Shown: positions 45,849 through 55,525 of the stretch, piece by piece
How positions within the stretch are numbered: the first letter of the stretch is position 1
Layout of the letters: each line of letters begins with the position of its first letter
Assembly (NCBI GenBank): GCA_026390015.1
Contig: JAPLGS010000077.1
Coordinates: 56,770-120,769 of the forward strand
DNA length: 64,000 bases
Direction of reading: 5' to 3'
Source: Chloroflexota bacterium
GTDB taxonomy: Bacteria > Chloroflexota > Anaerolineae > Anaerolineales > Villigracilaceae
Position numbers and translations under genes: made by a program
The notes under the pieces: model-generated
What the model saw: the letters and a program-made list of their open reading frames with translations, nothing else
Database searches by the model: none
What the model was told of the DNA's origin: nothing

Positions 45849-46886
45849 TTATAGCTTCATTTCATTCTTCAATAACGCAGCCAGTTTTTGTTTTTCATCT
45901 TCTGGCAGGAACGCGGCCTGAGCCGCGTTGATGACTATAGTTCTCAATACATCCATCGGCACATGCAGTTCTTCACAAATATCTTTATATTCATGTGACA
46001 GTGTGATGCGCGAGACACTGGGATCGTCGGTGTTGATTGTCACATTCAACCCTGCTTCAAGCATGCGCGGTAGTTGATGTTCAGTCAGCGAGCCAACCAC
46101 GCCCGATTGATAATTGCTGGTCACACAAACTTCAAAAGTTATGCCGCGTTCCTTCGCGAGCGCGACGACATATTCATCTTCCATCACACGCACGCCGTGA
46201 CCGATCCGTTCGGCGCCGAGGTTCTCAATGGCATCGCGCACATTCGCGGCAGAACCCCACTCGCCGGCGTGGATGGTTACATGCAGTCCGCCTTGTTTGG
46301 CTTCCTTGAATATTCCGTAAAACGGGTCTGATTTAAACTCAGCTTCATTACCGGCTAGATCTATGCCAACAAGTCCATTTTTGATGCGATCCGCTGCCAG
46401 CCACGCCACCTGCTCGGCAAGTTCGGGGCTTTCGTGTCTGTTGACGGAAGCGATCAGCCTCACTTTTATCTTATACTTCTGGGCGGCTTCCTGCGCGCTG
46501 GTGATAACCCAATCCATCACATCATGCAGAGGGAATCCTTCCGCACGGCTAAGTGCCACGGGCGTAAAACGCAGCTCAAGGTAGCGAATGTTATCCCGTG
46601 CCGCATCCTCCACCGCTTCACGCGTGACACGATTGATCACATCAGGTGATTTATAAAAGAGCCGCAGTGTTTTGAATTTATCAAGGAAGTTGGTGAAGGT
46701 CATCGGGTCCTGGTCTTGCACCTGCACCAGGCCGCTTAAGTTATATGTATTGACAGGAACCGTCACGCCATGTTGCTGCGCAACCTCCGACATGGTGGTC
46801 AGGCGCAGAGAACCCTCGAGATGGCGGTGTAACTCCACCTTCGGAAGAGCAAAGAATTGATTCGATGGGACGGTTTCGTTTAGCAA
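45849..46886 (-). CDS. add: Adenosine deaminase
   Basis: LPKVELHRHLEGSL, HAGEWGSAANVRDAIENLGAERIGHGV, NTDDPSVS. Start reassigned to TTG 46886; the ORF-track extension to 46940 translates a repeat. Confidence 0.88.
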   Translation of the reverse strand: MLNETVPSNQFFALPKVELHRHLEGSLRLTTMSEVAQQHGVTVPVNTYNLSGLVQVQDQDPMTFTNFLDKFKTLRLFYKSPDVINRVTREAVEDAARDNIRYLELRFTPVALSRAEGFPLHDVMDWVITSAQEAAQKYKIKVRLIASVNRHESPELAEQVAWLAADRIKNGLVGIDLAGNEAEFKSDPFYGIFKEAKQGGLHVTIHAGEWGSAANVRDAIENLGAERIGHGVRVMEDEYVVALAKERGITFEVCVTSNYQSGVVGSLTEHQLPRMLEAGLNVTINTDDPSVSRITLSHEYKDICEELHVPMDVLRTIVINAAQAAFLPEDEKQKLAALLKNEMKL

Positions 46887-46902
46887 TCTACCTCTAAAGG
46901 CT

Positions 46903-47024
46903 CCGTCATTGCGAGGAGGGCGTTCTTCCCGACGAAGCAATCCCTTGTTGCGTATGAGATTGCTTCGGGCAGGAACACACCTGCCCTGGTGGCGGTGCCA
47001 GGGAGAGCGCCCTCGCGATGACGG
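46903..47024. repeat. Second copy of CCGTCATTGCGAGG...CCTCGCGATGACGG palindromic element
   Basis: Outer arms 46903-46916/47011-47024; inner CGAAGCAATC...GAGATTGCTTCG. Confidence 0.88.
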
Positions 47025-47034
47025 TATTCTTTAT

Positions 47035-50000
47035 TTAGTGACGCTTCCTTTTTTTCTTATTGCCGGCAATATTTACCGCTGTCTCACTCGGCGCGATCAC
47101 TCCACTTTCAGAAGTATCAATTGGATTAATTTCCACGCGCCGCGGCCGCGCTGCAAATGCGCGCCCAATCACCAGCCCGCGCACATCCACAAGTAATTCC
47201 TGGAACATTTCAGAAGCGCGTCCTTTGTATTGTACCAGCGGGTCACGTTGGGCGTAAGCCTCGAGGCCAATGGAGATGCGCAGGGCTTCAACCTTCGTCA
47301 AATATTCGACCCATAATTCACTGAACGCACTTAACAACAATTGACGGTGGACTTCATTGAGCACATATTTACCAATAGAGTCGATCAACAGCGCGCGATC
47401 AGGCTCGCCGATAGTGGCTGCAGTTTCGTTGAGTCGTTCCTCGCCGAAAGCGATGCGCGCGGCGGGTCCGAAATCAGCAAATTTCGCAGCGTTCTGACTC
47501 AAGCGCGCAAATTCGCTCTGCCCCCATGTGGTGCGTAAAGTTTCTTCAGCAAACTCAAGATGCGCCATCACTTCTTCATCAATATCCAGCGCCTCGCGGC
47601 CATCAAGCAATTGCGCGGCGAGGAAAATATAACTATAACGCATGTAGATCTGCTTGACCTGCTTATGCGTACGCTGATCAAATGAAGCGCGCGCTCCCTG
47701 AGAGAGAGTCAACAACAAACGCAGTTTCGATTCGTCTGTGTCGATCGAATCGTGCTGGAGCAAAATGGTCATGTCACGTTCAATCTCTTTATTAAGCCGC
47801 TCACGTTTGCGGACGAGTCCCTCGCGCGCGGTCTGTAAAATGACTCCTTCAAGTTCATCCTCGTCCGCGGGCAGTGGATTCGGCCACGGCAATTGCTCGC
47901 CCACACGATTCTGGATCGCGCCGATCAGACGTGTGGCATTGAGCAAAACCATCTGTTGTGAGACCAGCTCCTGAACATCTTCCTTCGCGCTTTCAGGGTC
48001 GTCGACAAGCATGCGGTTGATATCATTATTAAATCGCAATTGCAAATGCACGAGTGTGTTGACTTCTTCAAGTATCTTTTGTGGACGCGGCCGCTCCGCG
48101 TCTTCAAAATCACGCAAGCCCTGGAAGTACGCATCAAGAGCATCATCACGTTCCGCGGTCTGGGCTTCAAAGGATTCGCGTGTTTTCTCCACAAGTGATT
48201 CGATGGCGCGTAAAGTATGCGCTTCCTCAGCTTCGATGGCGCGCGAGATGATGTTTAACATTGAACGTTGAACATCATCTTTTTTAATTTCGCCAAGAAT
48301 TAATTTGAATCCATACGATGGGAATATTCCAGCCGCAGCATCGAACGGAGGTTGAACCTGTTCAAGCCACGCGATCAGTTTCCACGGGCCTTCTTCATCG
48401 GCCAGACCAATTCCAACGCGTTTGGTTACTTCGTTTTGAAGCATCTCGGCAATGTCTTCGCTCAAGTCTTCCTTCATAAAAATGAGATCGCGTTGACCGT
48501 AGATCTGCGAGCGCTGTTTATTCAGAACATCATCATATTCAAGCAAATGTTTGCGGACGTCAAAGTTCGCGCCTTCCACGCGGGTCTGCGAGCTTTCAAT
48601 GATATTGCTCACCAGGCGCACTTCCAATGGAAGCGAATCATCCACTTTGAGGCGTTCCATTAATCCACTGACTTGCTCGCCGCCGAACAGGCGCATCAAG
48701 TCATCTTGCAATGAAAGATAAAAGCGCGAAGAACCCGGGTCACCCTGACGGGCGGCGCGTCCGCGCAGCTGATTATCAATGCGGCGCGCTTCATGTCGCT
48801 CCGAACCGATAACGTGCAATCCGCCCAACTCTTTGACTCTTTCCATATCTTCAAAATATTGCAGGAAGAGTTTTACTTCAGCATCGTAAATACCAAAGTT
48901 GACAGGATCAACTTTCAGCAAAGCCTGACGGCGCTCTTCGAGAGTCATGTCAAACGGGTCGGCATATCCAGCTTTGCGCAGAACTCGGTTCGCGGCTGAG
49001 ATGACTTCCTCCGCCACTTCGCCGCCGAGTTTAATATCCACACCACGGCCGGCCATGTTCGTGGCGATGGTCACCGCGCCAAACGCGCCCGCGCCGGCAA
49101 TGATCTGCGACTCTTCAGTATGCTTGCGCGCGTTCAAGACGAGATGTGAGACGCCGCCCTGGATGATCGCCTTCAAACGCTCGCCCGCGCTTTCTGGCAG
49201 GAACAGCAATTCGAGCAAAGTCTTTAAGTTGGTTGGTTCTTCGGGATTAATATTAGTGACGCCAAACGGCTGGATAAATTTTCGCATCGCATCCGGCGTG
49301 ATCTTTTCAAGAGGTTCATTGAACGGCGCGAGTTCAGGGATGAGACGGCCGTCCTCTTCGCGATCGGTGGCTTTGATAAATGCATTGCGGATGAGAGTCA
49401 CCTGCAGTAACCGGCGAACAGGCTCGGCTTTGAGTCGACTCGAAAGCTGATCGGACGATTCGACTGAGGTGGTGCCAACCAGCATCGGTTTGCCAAGCGC
49501 ATTGTAGCGGACGATCTCCGTGGCGATGGCGCGCAGTTTGGCTTCGACCGTGCGATAGATCACATCGGGATAATCTTTTCTGCGATAGAACAACGGCGCA
49601 GTTTCACCCGCGCGTGCAAAATAGGCGTAGGCGTAACCTTCGTCATCTTTTGTTTTGATCTCCGTCAACGCGGCGCCCTTGCCATAGGATTGATATTCCA
49701 AATTTGGCGGGACAGGCGCGACTTCAAGTTTGTAGATCTTGTTGAATTCCTCGGCCTCGGTCAACGCAGTGCCGGTCATGCCCGCAAGTTTTTGATACAT
49801 GCGGAAATAATTTTGCAATGTGATGGTGGCGTAGGTGACGTTCTCCGGCTCAACCTTCACTCCCTCTTTCGCTTCCACAGCCTGATGCAGACCATCGCTC
49901 CAACGGCGTCCGGGCATTTGACGCCCAGTGAATTCATCCACGATGACGATCTTGCCGCCTTGCACCAAATATTCCTTATTGCGGATAAAGAGGAATTGCG

Positions 50001-51030
50001 CGCGTAAAGATTGTTCAAGATAACCGGTCAGACGCGCTTGCTCTGGAGTTAAATCTTCGGGTCGATCTGGGTCAAGCAGGGTCGTACCTAAAATAGATTC
50101 AACGTGGCTAATTCCGACTTCGGTGAGAGAGACGTTGCGATCTTTTTCATTGACTTCATAATCTTCGGTGCGAAGTTGTTTTACAACCTGTGACATTTTG
50201 CCATACCACTCCAGGTCGCCGGAAGCAGGCCCGGAGATGATGAGCGGAGTACGCGCTTCATCGATCAACACGTTGTCCACTTCATCGACGATGGCGTAAT
50301 AATGTCCACGCTGAACGCGGTCGCTCATGCGCATGGCCATGTTGTCGCGCAGATAATCGAAACCAAATTCAGAGTTCGTGCCGTAGGTGACATCCGCGCT
50401 GTAGGCTTCGACACGTTCCACCAAGCGCAAATGATGCTGATCCTCATGCGGCGACTCGCGTTCGAAATCCACCATGAAGGCTTTCTTGCCGTTTTCGGTG
50501 GCGGCGGCCATTTGCAAAACGCCAACTGAAACACCGAGCGCGTTGAAAATGGGAGCCATCCAGCGCGCATCACGCCGCGCCAGATAATCATTGACCGTGA
50601 TGAGATGGACGCCGCGCCCGGTCAGCGTGTTGAGATAAACAGGCATTGTTGAAACGAGAGTCTTGCCTTCGCCTGTGCGCATTTCCGCGATCTGACCGCT
50701 ATGCAGGGCCGCGCCGCCGATGGTTTGAACATCGTAATGACGCAACCCGATCGTGCGCTTGGAAGCCTCACGCACGGCAGTAAATGCCTCGGGCATGATC
50801 TCATCCAACGCATCCTGTTCAAACTTTTGGCGATCCTTCTCGTCGAGCACCCCGTCAATGGCTTTCACCATACGCGCCTTGAATTCGTCCGTCTTGGCGC
50901 GCAAGGCATCGTCGCTTAAAGCCTCATACTCCGCCTCAAGCGCATTGACCTGCACCACGAGGCCAGAAAATTGTTCAACCGTTTTTTTTGTGGGGTCGCC
51001 ACTGAATAATTTTACAAAGTTTTTGAGCAT
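47035..51030 (-). CDS. secA: Preprotein translocase subunit SecA, unusually long (1331 aa)
   Basis: MRTGEGKTLVSTMPVYLNTLTGRGVHLITVNDYLARRDA, TYGTNSEFGFDYLRDNM, TIATNMAGRGVDIKLGG, RRIDNQLRGRAARQGDPGSSRF. Confidence 0.95.
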   Translation of the reverse strand: MLKNFVKLFSGDPTKKTVEQFSGLVVQVNALEAEYEALSDDALRAKTDEFKARMVKAIDGVLDEKDRQKFEQDALDEIMPEAFTAVREASKRTIGLRHYDVQTIGGAALHSGQIAEMRTGEGKTLVSTMPVYLNTLTGRGVHLITVNDYLARRDARWMAPIFNALGVSVGVLQMAAATENGKKAFMVDFERESPHEDQHHLRLVERVEAYSADVTYGTNSEFGFDYLRDNMAMRMSDRVQRGHYYAIVDEVDNVLIDEARTPLIISGPASGDLEWYGKMSQVVKQLRTEDYEVNEKDRNVSLTEVGISHVESILGTTLLDPDRPEDLTPEQARLTGYLEQSLRAQFLFIRNKEYLVQGGKIVIVDEFTGRQMPGRRWSDGLHQAVEAKEGVKVEPENVTYATITLQNYFRMYQKLAGMTGTALTEAEEFNKIYKLEVAPVPPNLEYQSYGKGAALTEIKTKDDEGYAYAYFARAGETAPLFYRRKDYPDVIYRTVEAKLRAIATEIVRYNALGKPMLVGTTSVESSDQLSSRLKAEPVRRLLQVTLIRNAFIKATDREEDGRLIPELAPFNEPLEKITPDAMRKFIQPFGVTNINPEEPTNLKTLLELLFLPESAGERLKAIIQGGVSHLVLNARKHTEESQIIAGAGAFGAVTIATNMAGRGVDIKLGGEVAEEVISAANRVLRKAGYADPFDMTLEERRQALLKVDPVNFGIYDAEVKLFLQYFEDMERVKELGGLHVIGSERHEARRIDNQLRGRAARQGDPGSSRFYLSLQDDLMRLFGGEQVSGLMERLKVDDSLPLEVRLVSNIIESSQTRVEGANFDVRKHLLEYDDVLNKQRSQIYGQRDLIFMKEDLSEDIAEMLQNEVTKRVGIGLADEEGPWKLIAWLEQVQPPFDAAAGIFPSYGFKLILGEIKKDDVQRSMLNIISRAIEAEEAHTLRAIESLVEKTRESFEAQTAERDDALDAYFQGLRDFEDAERPRPQKILEEVNTLVHLQLRFNNDINRMLVDDPESAKEDVQELVSQQMVLLNATRLIGAIQNRVGEQLPWPNPLPADEDELEGVILQTAREGLVRKRERLNKEIERDMTILLQHDSIDTDESKLRLLLTLSQGARASFDQRTHKQVKQIYMRYSYIFLAAQLLDGREALDIDEEVMAHLEFAEETLRTTWGQSEFARLSQNAAKFADFGPAARIAFGEERLNETAATIGEPDRALLIDSIGKYVLNEVHRQLLLSAFSELWVEYLTKVEALRISIGLEAYAQRDPLVQYKGRASEMFQELLVDVRGLVIGRAFAARPRRVEINPIDTSESGVIAPSETAVNIAGNKKKRKRH

Positions 51031-51244
51031 AATGTCCCTTTCAAGAAAGGGATTATAGCATGGGAGGATTTGAGGAATATAAGAATATCTGCGATAATAA
51101 TCACGCTCAGGCTCGCCCCGAATCCACTTTTGGATAGAGCACCTTCAATTGAATGCTCCACTTCAACGGCACTGGCTGTTAAAACAAACGCTCACGTATG
51201 GGCGCGCAGAGGATATTCGCAAATTAATTCTCAAATAGAAATAT

Positions 51245-51284
51245 AAAAAGATGGCCTGCTCTGAAATAAGCAGGTCATCTTTTT
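51245..51284. terminator. Terminator-like hairpin
   Basis: AAAAAGATGGCCTGCT ... AGCAGGTCATCTTTTT. Confidence 0.8.
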
Positions 51285-51307
51285 GATTCTCACTTTTTAC
51301 TCACGAC

Positions 51308-52540
51308 TCACTTCTTCCCAATTTTCAGCGCTTCTTTCAAAGTTGTTCCCAACCTTGAAATTCCCTCGCGGATATTATCTGTATTCGAGAAAGAGAAATT
51401 GATACGCATCGTATTCGCGCCGCCGCCATTTGGATGGAAAGATGCGCCGGGCACAAAAGCAACTTTGCGTTCGATCGCTACCTTAAGAACATCCGCCGCG
51501 TTTACATGTTCAGGAAGCACGCCCCATAGGAACATGCCGCCCAGCGGCTTGGTCCAGGTTACTTCGGGCGGGAACATTTCTTCCATCATTTCGAGCATCA
51601 CATCGCGTCGTTCTTTATATGTCGCGCGGATCACTTTGACGTGTTCATCCAAAAATCCATTATTCGCCACTTCGTAAGCCACATGTTGATTGAATGAGGA
51701 TGTATGTAAATCTGCGGCTTGTTTTGTCATCACTAATCTGCGGATCACCTCTGGCGGCGCAATTACCCACGCCAGGCGCAAACCCGGCGCGAGTAATTTT
51801 GAGAACGTGCTTAAGTAAATAACGCTTCCAGTGTATTCCCCATCATTGTCATTGCGATAACGGCTGTCAAGAGTCGCGACCGATGGAATATGTTCGCCTT
51901 CATAGCGCAGTTGGCCGTATGGATCATCTTCCACGATCGGCACGCCGTATTTATCTGCAAGCTCAACCAGCTTCACACGACGCTCAAGGCTGAGGGTACA
52001 ACCGGATGGATTCTGAAAGTTGGGTAGGATATAAATAAATTTCGGCCCCACACGCAGGGCGGCTTCCAACTCATCCACGACCATGCCGTGTTCGTCTGTG
52101 CGCACGGAAATATATTGCGCACCGTAGGCGTTCCATGCTTGCAGCGCCCCCAAATAAGTTGGCGATTCCACCACAATATAATCACCGCGATTCACGAATA
52201 GGCGTCCGATAAAATCCAGCGCCTGTTGCGACCCGGAGGTGATCATGATATTCTCCGCGGTCACACGCACGCTGTACCGCGTATTATGACGCGCGATCAT
52301 TTCGCGCAAAGGCAGGTATCCCTCTGTGGTGCTGTATTGCAAAGCTTGCGCGCCATGATCTGTCAACACTTGATTGCAAGCCGCCTGAAATTCCTTCACA
52401 GGAAAAACCTCAGGCGCGGGCAAGCCTCCTCCAAAAGAAATGATGTCGGGCTGTTCGGTCAGCTTCAACAATTCCCGAATGACAGAACTTCCCATTTTTT
52501 GCGTGCGATGTGCGTAACGATATTCCCACGGTGTTTGCAT
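51308..52540 (-). CDS. PLP-dependent aminotransferase (2-aminoadipate/LysN-like)
   Basis: ISFGGGLPAPEVFP, GSQQALDFIGRLFVNRGDYIVVESPTYLGAL, YLSTFSKLLAPGLRLAW. Confidence 0.88.
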   Translation of the reverse strand: MQTPWEYRYAHRTQKMGSSVIRELLKLTEQPDIISFGGGLPAPEVFPVKEFQAACNQVLTDHGAQALQYSTTEGYLPLREMIARHNTRYSVRVTAENIMITSGSQQALDFIGRLFVNRGDYIVVESPTYLGALQAWNAYGAQYISVRTDEHGMVVDELEAALRVGPKFIYILPNFQNPSGCTLSLERRVKLVELADKYGVPIVEDDPYGQLRYEGEHIPSVATLDSRYRNDNDGEYTGSVIYLSTFSKLLAPGLRLAWVIAPPEVIRRLVMTKQAADLHTSSFNQHVAYEVANNGFLDEHVKVIRATYKERRDVMLEMMEEMFPPEVTWTKPLGGMFLWGVLPEHVNAADVLKVAIERKVAFVPGASFHPNGGGANTMRINFSFSNTDNIREGISRLGTTLKEALKIGKK

Positions 52541-52665
52541 TTACTCTCCTATTACGAGATAAAGGAATCTAATAATTACCCAAAAAGTCTCGTGCCAAAA
52601 TACCGATCATCTTCCTTATCTTTCCTATTATAAGCGGGGCTGCAATTATTTTAATCACTCTCATA

Positions 52666-53106
52666 TTATGACAAACTTCCCCCGCTAATCTTCTCGACGG
52701 AAGCCCGCGTATAAGAATCCAAAGGCAGATGCAGAGCCGCATCCAACTTAACCCAAACATGCTCCTCCGCTTCATCATTCAGTCGCACTGAGAGAGAGTC
52801 TGTTTTGCAGGCGTAATCGAAGAAGATAAAGTGTCGTTTTTTCCAAAACGACGGATCATAAATAAATTGCTGGAAGTTGATGAACTTCAGATCGTAAATA
52901 TCCAAACCGGTTTCCTCCTTCGCCTCGCGGATCGCCGCCTCCTCCAGCCTCTCTCCCAACTCTACATGTCCGCCGGGGACAACATACTTGCCGGGGAATT
53001 TATGGCTCTTCAACAATAACATCTCTCCACTGCTGTTGAAGATGAAAACACCAACTGTCGGTTCCGGGAAAATTTGATCTGTCATTTTTTTATCTTGAAT
53101 AATCAT
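52666..53106 (-). CDS. NUDIX hydrolase
   Basis: GGHVELGERLEEAAIREAKEETGLD (Nudix box). Confidence 0.92.
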   Translation of the reverse strand: MIIQDKKMTDQIFPEPTVGVFIFNSSGEMLLLKSHKFPGKYVVPGGHVELGERLEEAAIREAKEETGLDIYDLKFINFQQFIYDPSFWKKRHFIFFDYACKTDSLSVRLNDEAEEHVWVKLDAALHLPLDSYTRASVEKISGGSLS

Positions 53107-53957
53107 CCAAAAATCGCGATGACCATCACCCCCGCAAACACGATCACAGATCCCACTACGCGGACGCCGCCCATTTCCTCTTTCAAGAATCTCCAGCCGA
53201 GAAATGCTCCGATCACCGCGCTGACCTCGCGGATCGCGCCTGAATAACTGAGCGGCGCAAAAGTATAAGCAAAGAGCGCCATCATATAGGCAACCAATCC
53301 CAGCACACCACCCAGCAATAAATAACCGCGATTTTTTTTCCAGACATCCACGAATGAACCCCAGCCATAACGGCGCGCGATATAAGGCGTTGTGACTAAA
53401 GGAGTCATCATGAACATGAACAGTCCATACGGCATGGCTGGTCCGTGCTTGACGGCCGTGCCATCAATAAAAGTATAAATTGAAATCACCAAAGCCACTG
53501 AAAGCGCTGTGAGAATTCCGCGCAGGTGCGGCTTTTCGCCTTTGTTCTGTAAGAGCGTGGTCGCGCCGATCAGGATGATGCCGCCGGTGATCATGGCCAG
53601 TCCGATATATCCGCCGAAGGTTAATTCTTCGCGCAAAAATATCGCCGACCATAACACCAGAAACGCCGGCGCCGATCCGCGTGCAATGGGATAGACGAGC
53701 GAAAAGTCATGGTCGCTGTAGGCGCTGCACAGCAAAATAAAATAAAGGGCCTCCAGCGCCATGCTCAAGACCGCGAAGAACCACATCGAGCGCGGCGGCA
53801 GCCCGACAAAAAAGATCAAGACCGTTGAAAATAATCCACTGAGGATTACCTGCCAGCCCATGGCGATATATTTTTGCTCCGAACTCTTAAGCAAAAAATT
53901 CCACAGGGCGTGCATGGATGCGGAAAAGAATAGCAAAACAATCGCGAAAATTGGCAT
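53103..53957 (-). CDS. EamA/DMT-family transporter
   Basis: 284 aa, ~10 TM, LVYPIARGSAPAFLVLWSAIFLREELTFGGYIGLAMITGGIILI repeat architecture. Confidence 0.83.
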   Translation of the reverse strand: MPIFAIVLLFFSASMHALWNFLLKSSEQKYIAMGWQVILSGLFSTVLIFFVGLPPRSMWFFAVLSMALEALYFILLCSAYSDHDFSLVYPIARGSAPAFLVLWSAIFLREELTFGGYIGLAMITGGIILIGATTLLQNKGEKPHLRGILTALSVALVISIYTFIDGTAVKHGPAMPYGLFMFMMTPLVTTPYIARRYGWGSFVDVWKKNRGYLLLGGVLGLVAYMMALFAYTFAPLSYSGAIREVSAVIGAFLGWRFLKEEMGGVRVVGSVIVFAGVMVIAIFG

Positions 53958-53960
53958 GGG

Positions 53961-54827
53961 TTATTTCATGAACCCGATCAACTTTTGATTCACTTCTTCA
54001 CTGGCATCGTGCTGAACCCAATGCGTAGACTTGCCAAAGAAGGTCAATTGGCCCTCATCGCACAGGTCAATCGAAGGCTGTGCCATTTCAGAACTAAGCG
54101 CTACATCACGCTTGCCCCATAACATGATTGTAGGAACCTGTACGCGCCGCGCAGGCGATTTTTTTTGACTGAGCGCGTGCCGCAATCCACGGCGCAGCGC
54201 GGCGCGATACCAATTCAACATTCCCGTTAAAGCGCCTTTTTGTGACCAGGCTTTTTTGTATTCAACGACATCTGCCTCGCTGAATGTATTTTTGCGCCCT
54301 GAGCGCGTCAACATGCGCGCCAGGTATTCATAATTTTTTCTGCTTAATATCCATTCCACGAACCAGGGAATTTGAAAGAAGAAAACGTACCAGGATTTCT
54401 TGCGCTGCGCGGGATTGTTCAGCACAAAATCCACCATCACATCGGGGTGCGGCACATTCAAGATCGCAAGTTTTTCCAGACGTTCCGGATGATTAATGGC
54501 AACTGTCCACGCGACGACTGCGCCCCAATCATGCCCAACAAGTTTTGCTTGTTGAATTCCAAAATGATCGAGCAAGCCGACAATATCCTTTGCGAGAATA
54601 TCCACATCATAAGCAGATACGCCAGTTGGTTTATCTGATAAGTTATATCCACGCTGGTCAGGGACAATGACACGAAAACCTGCATCCACCAAAGCTGGGA
54701 TCTGATTCTTCCAACCGTAGTGGAACTCAGGAAATCCATGTAATAAAACGACCGCCGTCCCATTTTCAGGTCCGTCGGTCATTACGTGCAGATTGATTTT
54801 ATTGGTGGTGATAAATTGACTTTTCAT
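53961..54827 (-). CDS. Alpha/beta hydrolase (epoxide-hydrolase-like)
   Basis: VVLLHGFPEFHYGWKNQIPAL, VPDQRGYNLSDKP, LVGHDWGAVVAW. Confidence 0.88.
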   Translation of the reverse strand: MKSQFITTNKINLHVMTDGPENGTAVVLLHGFPEFHYGWKNQIPALVDAGFRVIVPDQRGYNLSDKPTGVSAYDVDILAKDIVGLLDHFGIQQAKLVGHDWGAVVAWTVAINHPERLEKLAILNVPHPDVMVDFVLNNPAQRKKSWYVFFFQIPWFVEWILSRKNYEYLARMLTRSGRKNTFSEADVVEYKKAWSQKGALTGMLNWYRAALRRGLRHALSQKKSPARRVQVPTIMLWGKRDVALSSEMAQPSIDLCDEGQLTFFGKSTHWVQHDASEEVNQKLIGFMK

Positions 54828-54831
54828 CCCG

Positions 54832-55512
54832 CTAGTATAACGGAATTCTTGCCCCGTTCACTTTACTGGCTTCATCTGAAAACAAATAAGTCATCGCTGA
54901 GACAATTTCTGCGGGAGTGGTGCCTTCGCGCTGCGTTTCGCCTTTTGTATTAATGGATTTAACGTGGATGATATTCGCGGTCAATCCGCTGTCTTTGAAT
55001 TCTTCAGCCAGAGTCAGCACCAAACTTTCCTGCGCCGATTTTGCCGCAGCGTATAAAGCCATCTTCGCGGCAGGATTAATCGTCACTGGCATGGATACGA
55101 TCAACACGCGTCCGCACTGGCTCGCGGCGATATGCGGCGCAAACGACTGGAGCAAATGGAATGTTGTCCACGCGTGCTGATCGAGCATAGAATCAAAATC
55201 GTCTGCGTTTGATTCCGGGATGGTCTTACCACCCGTCCACCCGCCGACAAGATGGATCAAAGCGTGGACACTGCCAAATTTGGAAAGAACAGTTTCAGCC
55301 GAGCCATGAACCGCTGGCCCGTTGAGCAGGTCAATGGTCTGAGAGTAGAGTCTCTCGCTGGGCAAATTCAAATCACGGATGAGGGCATCCAATTTATTTG
55401 GATCACTGTCAAGCAGCGCAAGGTTGTGCCCGCGCTCCGCAAAAGTTTTCGCGACGAGATTCCCTAATACGCCGGTTGCGCCGGTGATAACGATCACTTT
55501 GCTTTTCAACAT
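54832..55512 (-). CDS. SDR-family oxidoreductase
   Basis: Start MLKSKVIVITGATGVLGNLVAKTFAERG; YAAAKSAQESL. Confidence 0.85.
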   Translation of the reverse strand: MLKSKVIVITGATGVLGNLVAKTFAERGHNLALLDSDPNKLDALIRDLNLPSERLYSQTIDLLNGPAVHGSAETVLSKFGSVHALIHLVGGWTGGKTIPESNADDFDSMLDQHAWTTFHLLQSFAPHIAASQCGRVLIVSMPVTINPAAKMALYAAAKSAQESLVLTLAEEFKDSGLTANIIHVKSINTKGETQREGTTPAEIVSAMTYLFSDEASKVNGARIPLY

Positions 55513-55525
55513 TTGACCCTCAACT

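Noticed and set aside
51060-51244. Unexplained ~185-nt intergenic segment upstream of secA, considered as ncRNA (6S/SRP/tmRNA/tRNA)
   Set aside because: No convincing conserved RNA motif or cloverleaf seen by eye; needs Infernal/Rfam search.
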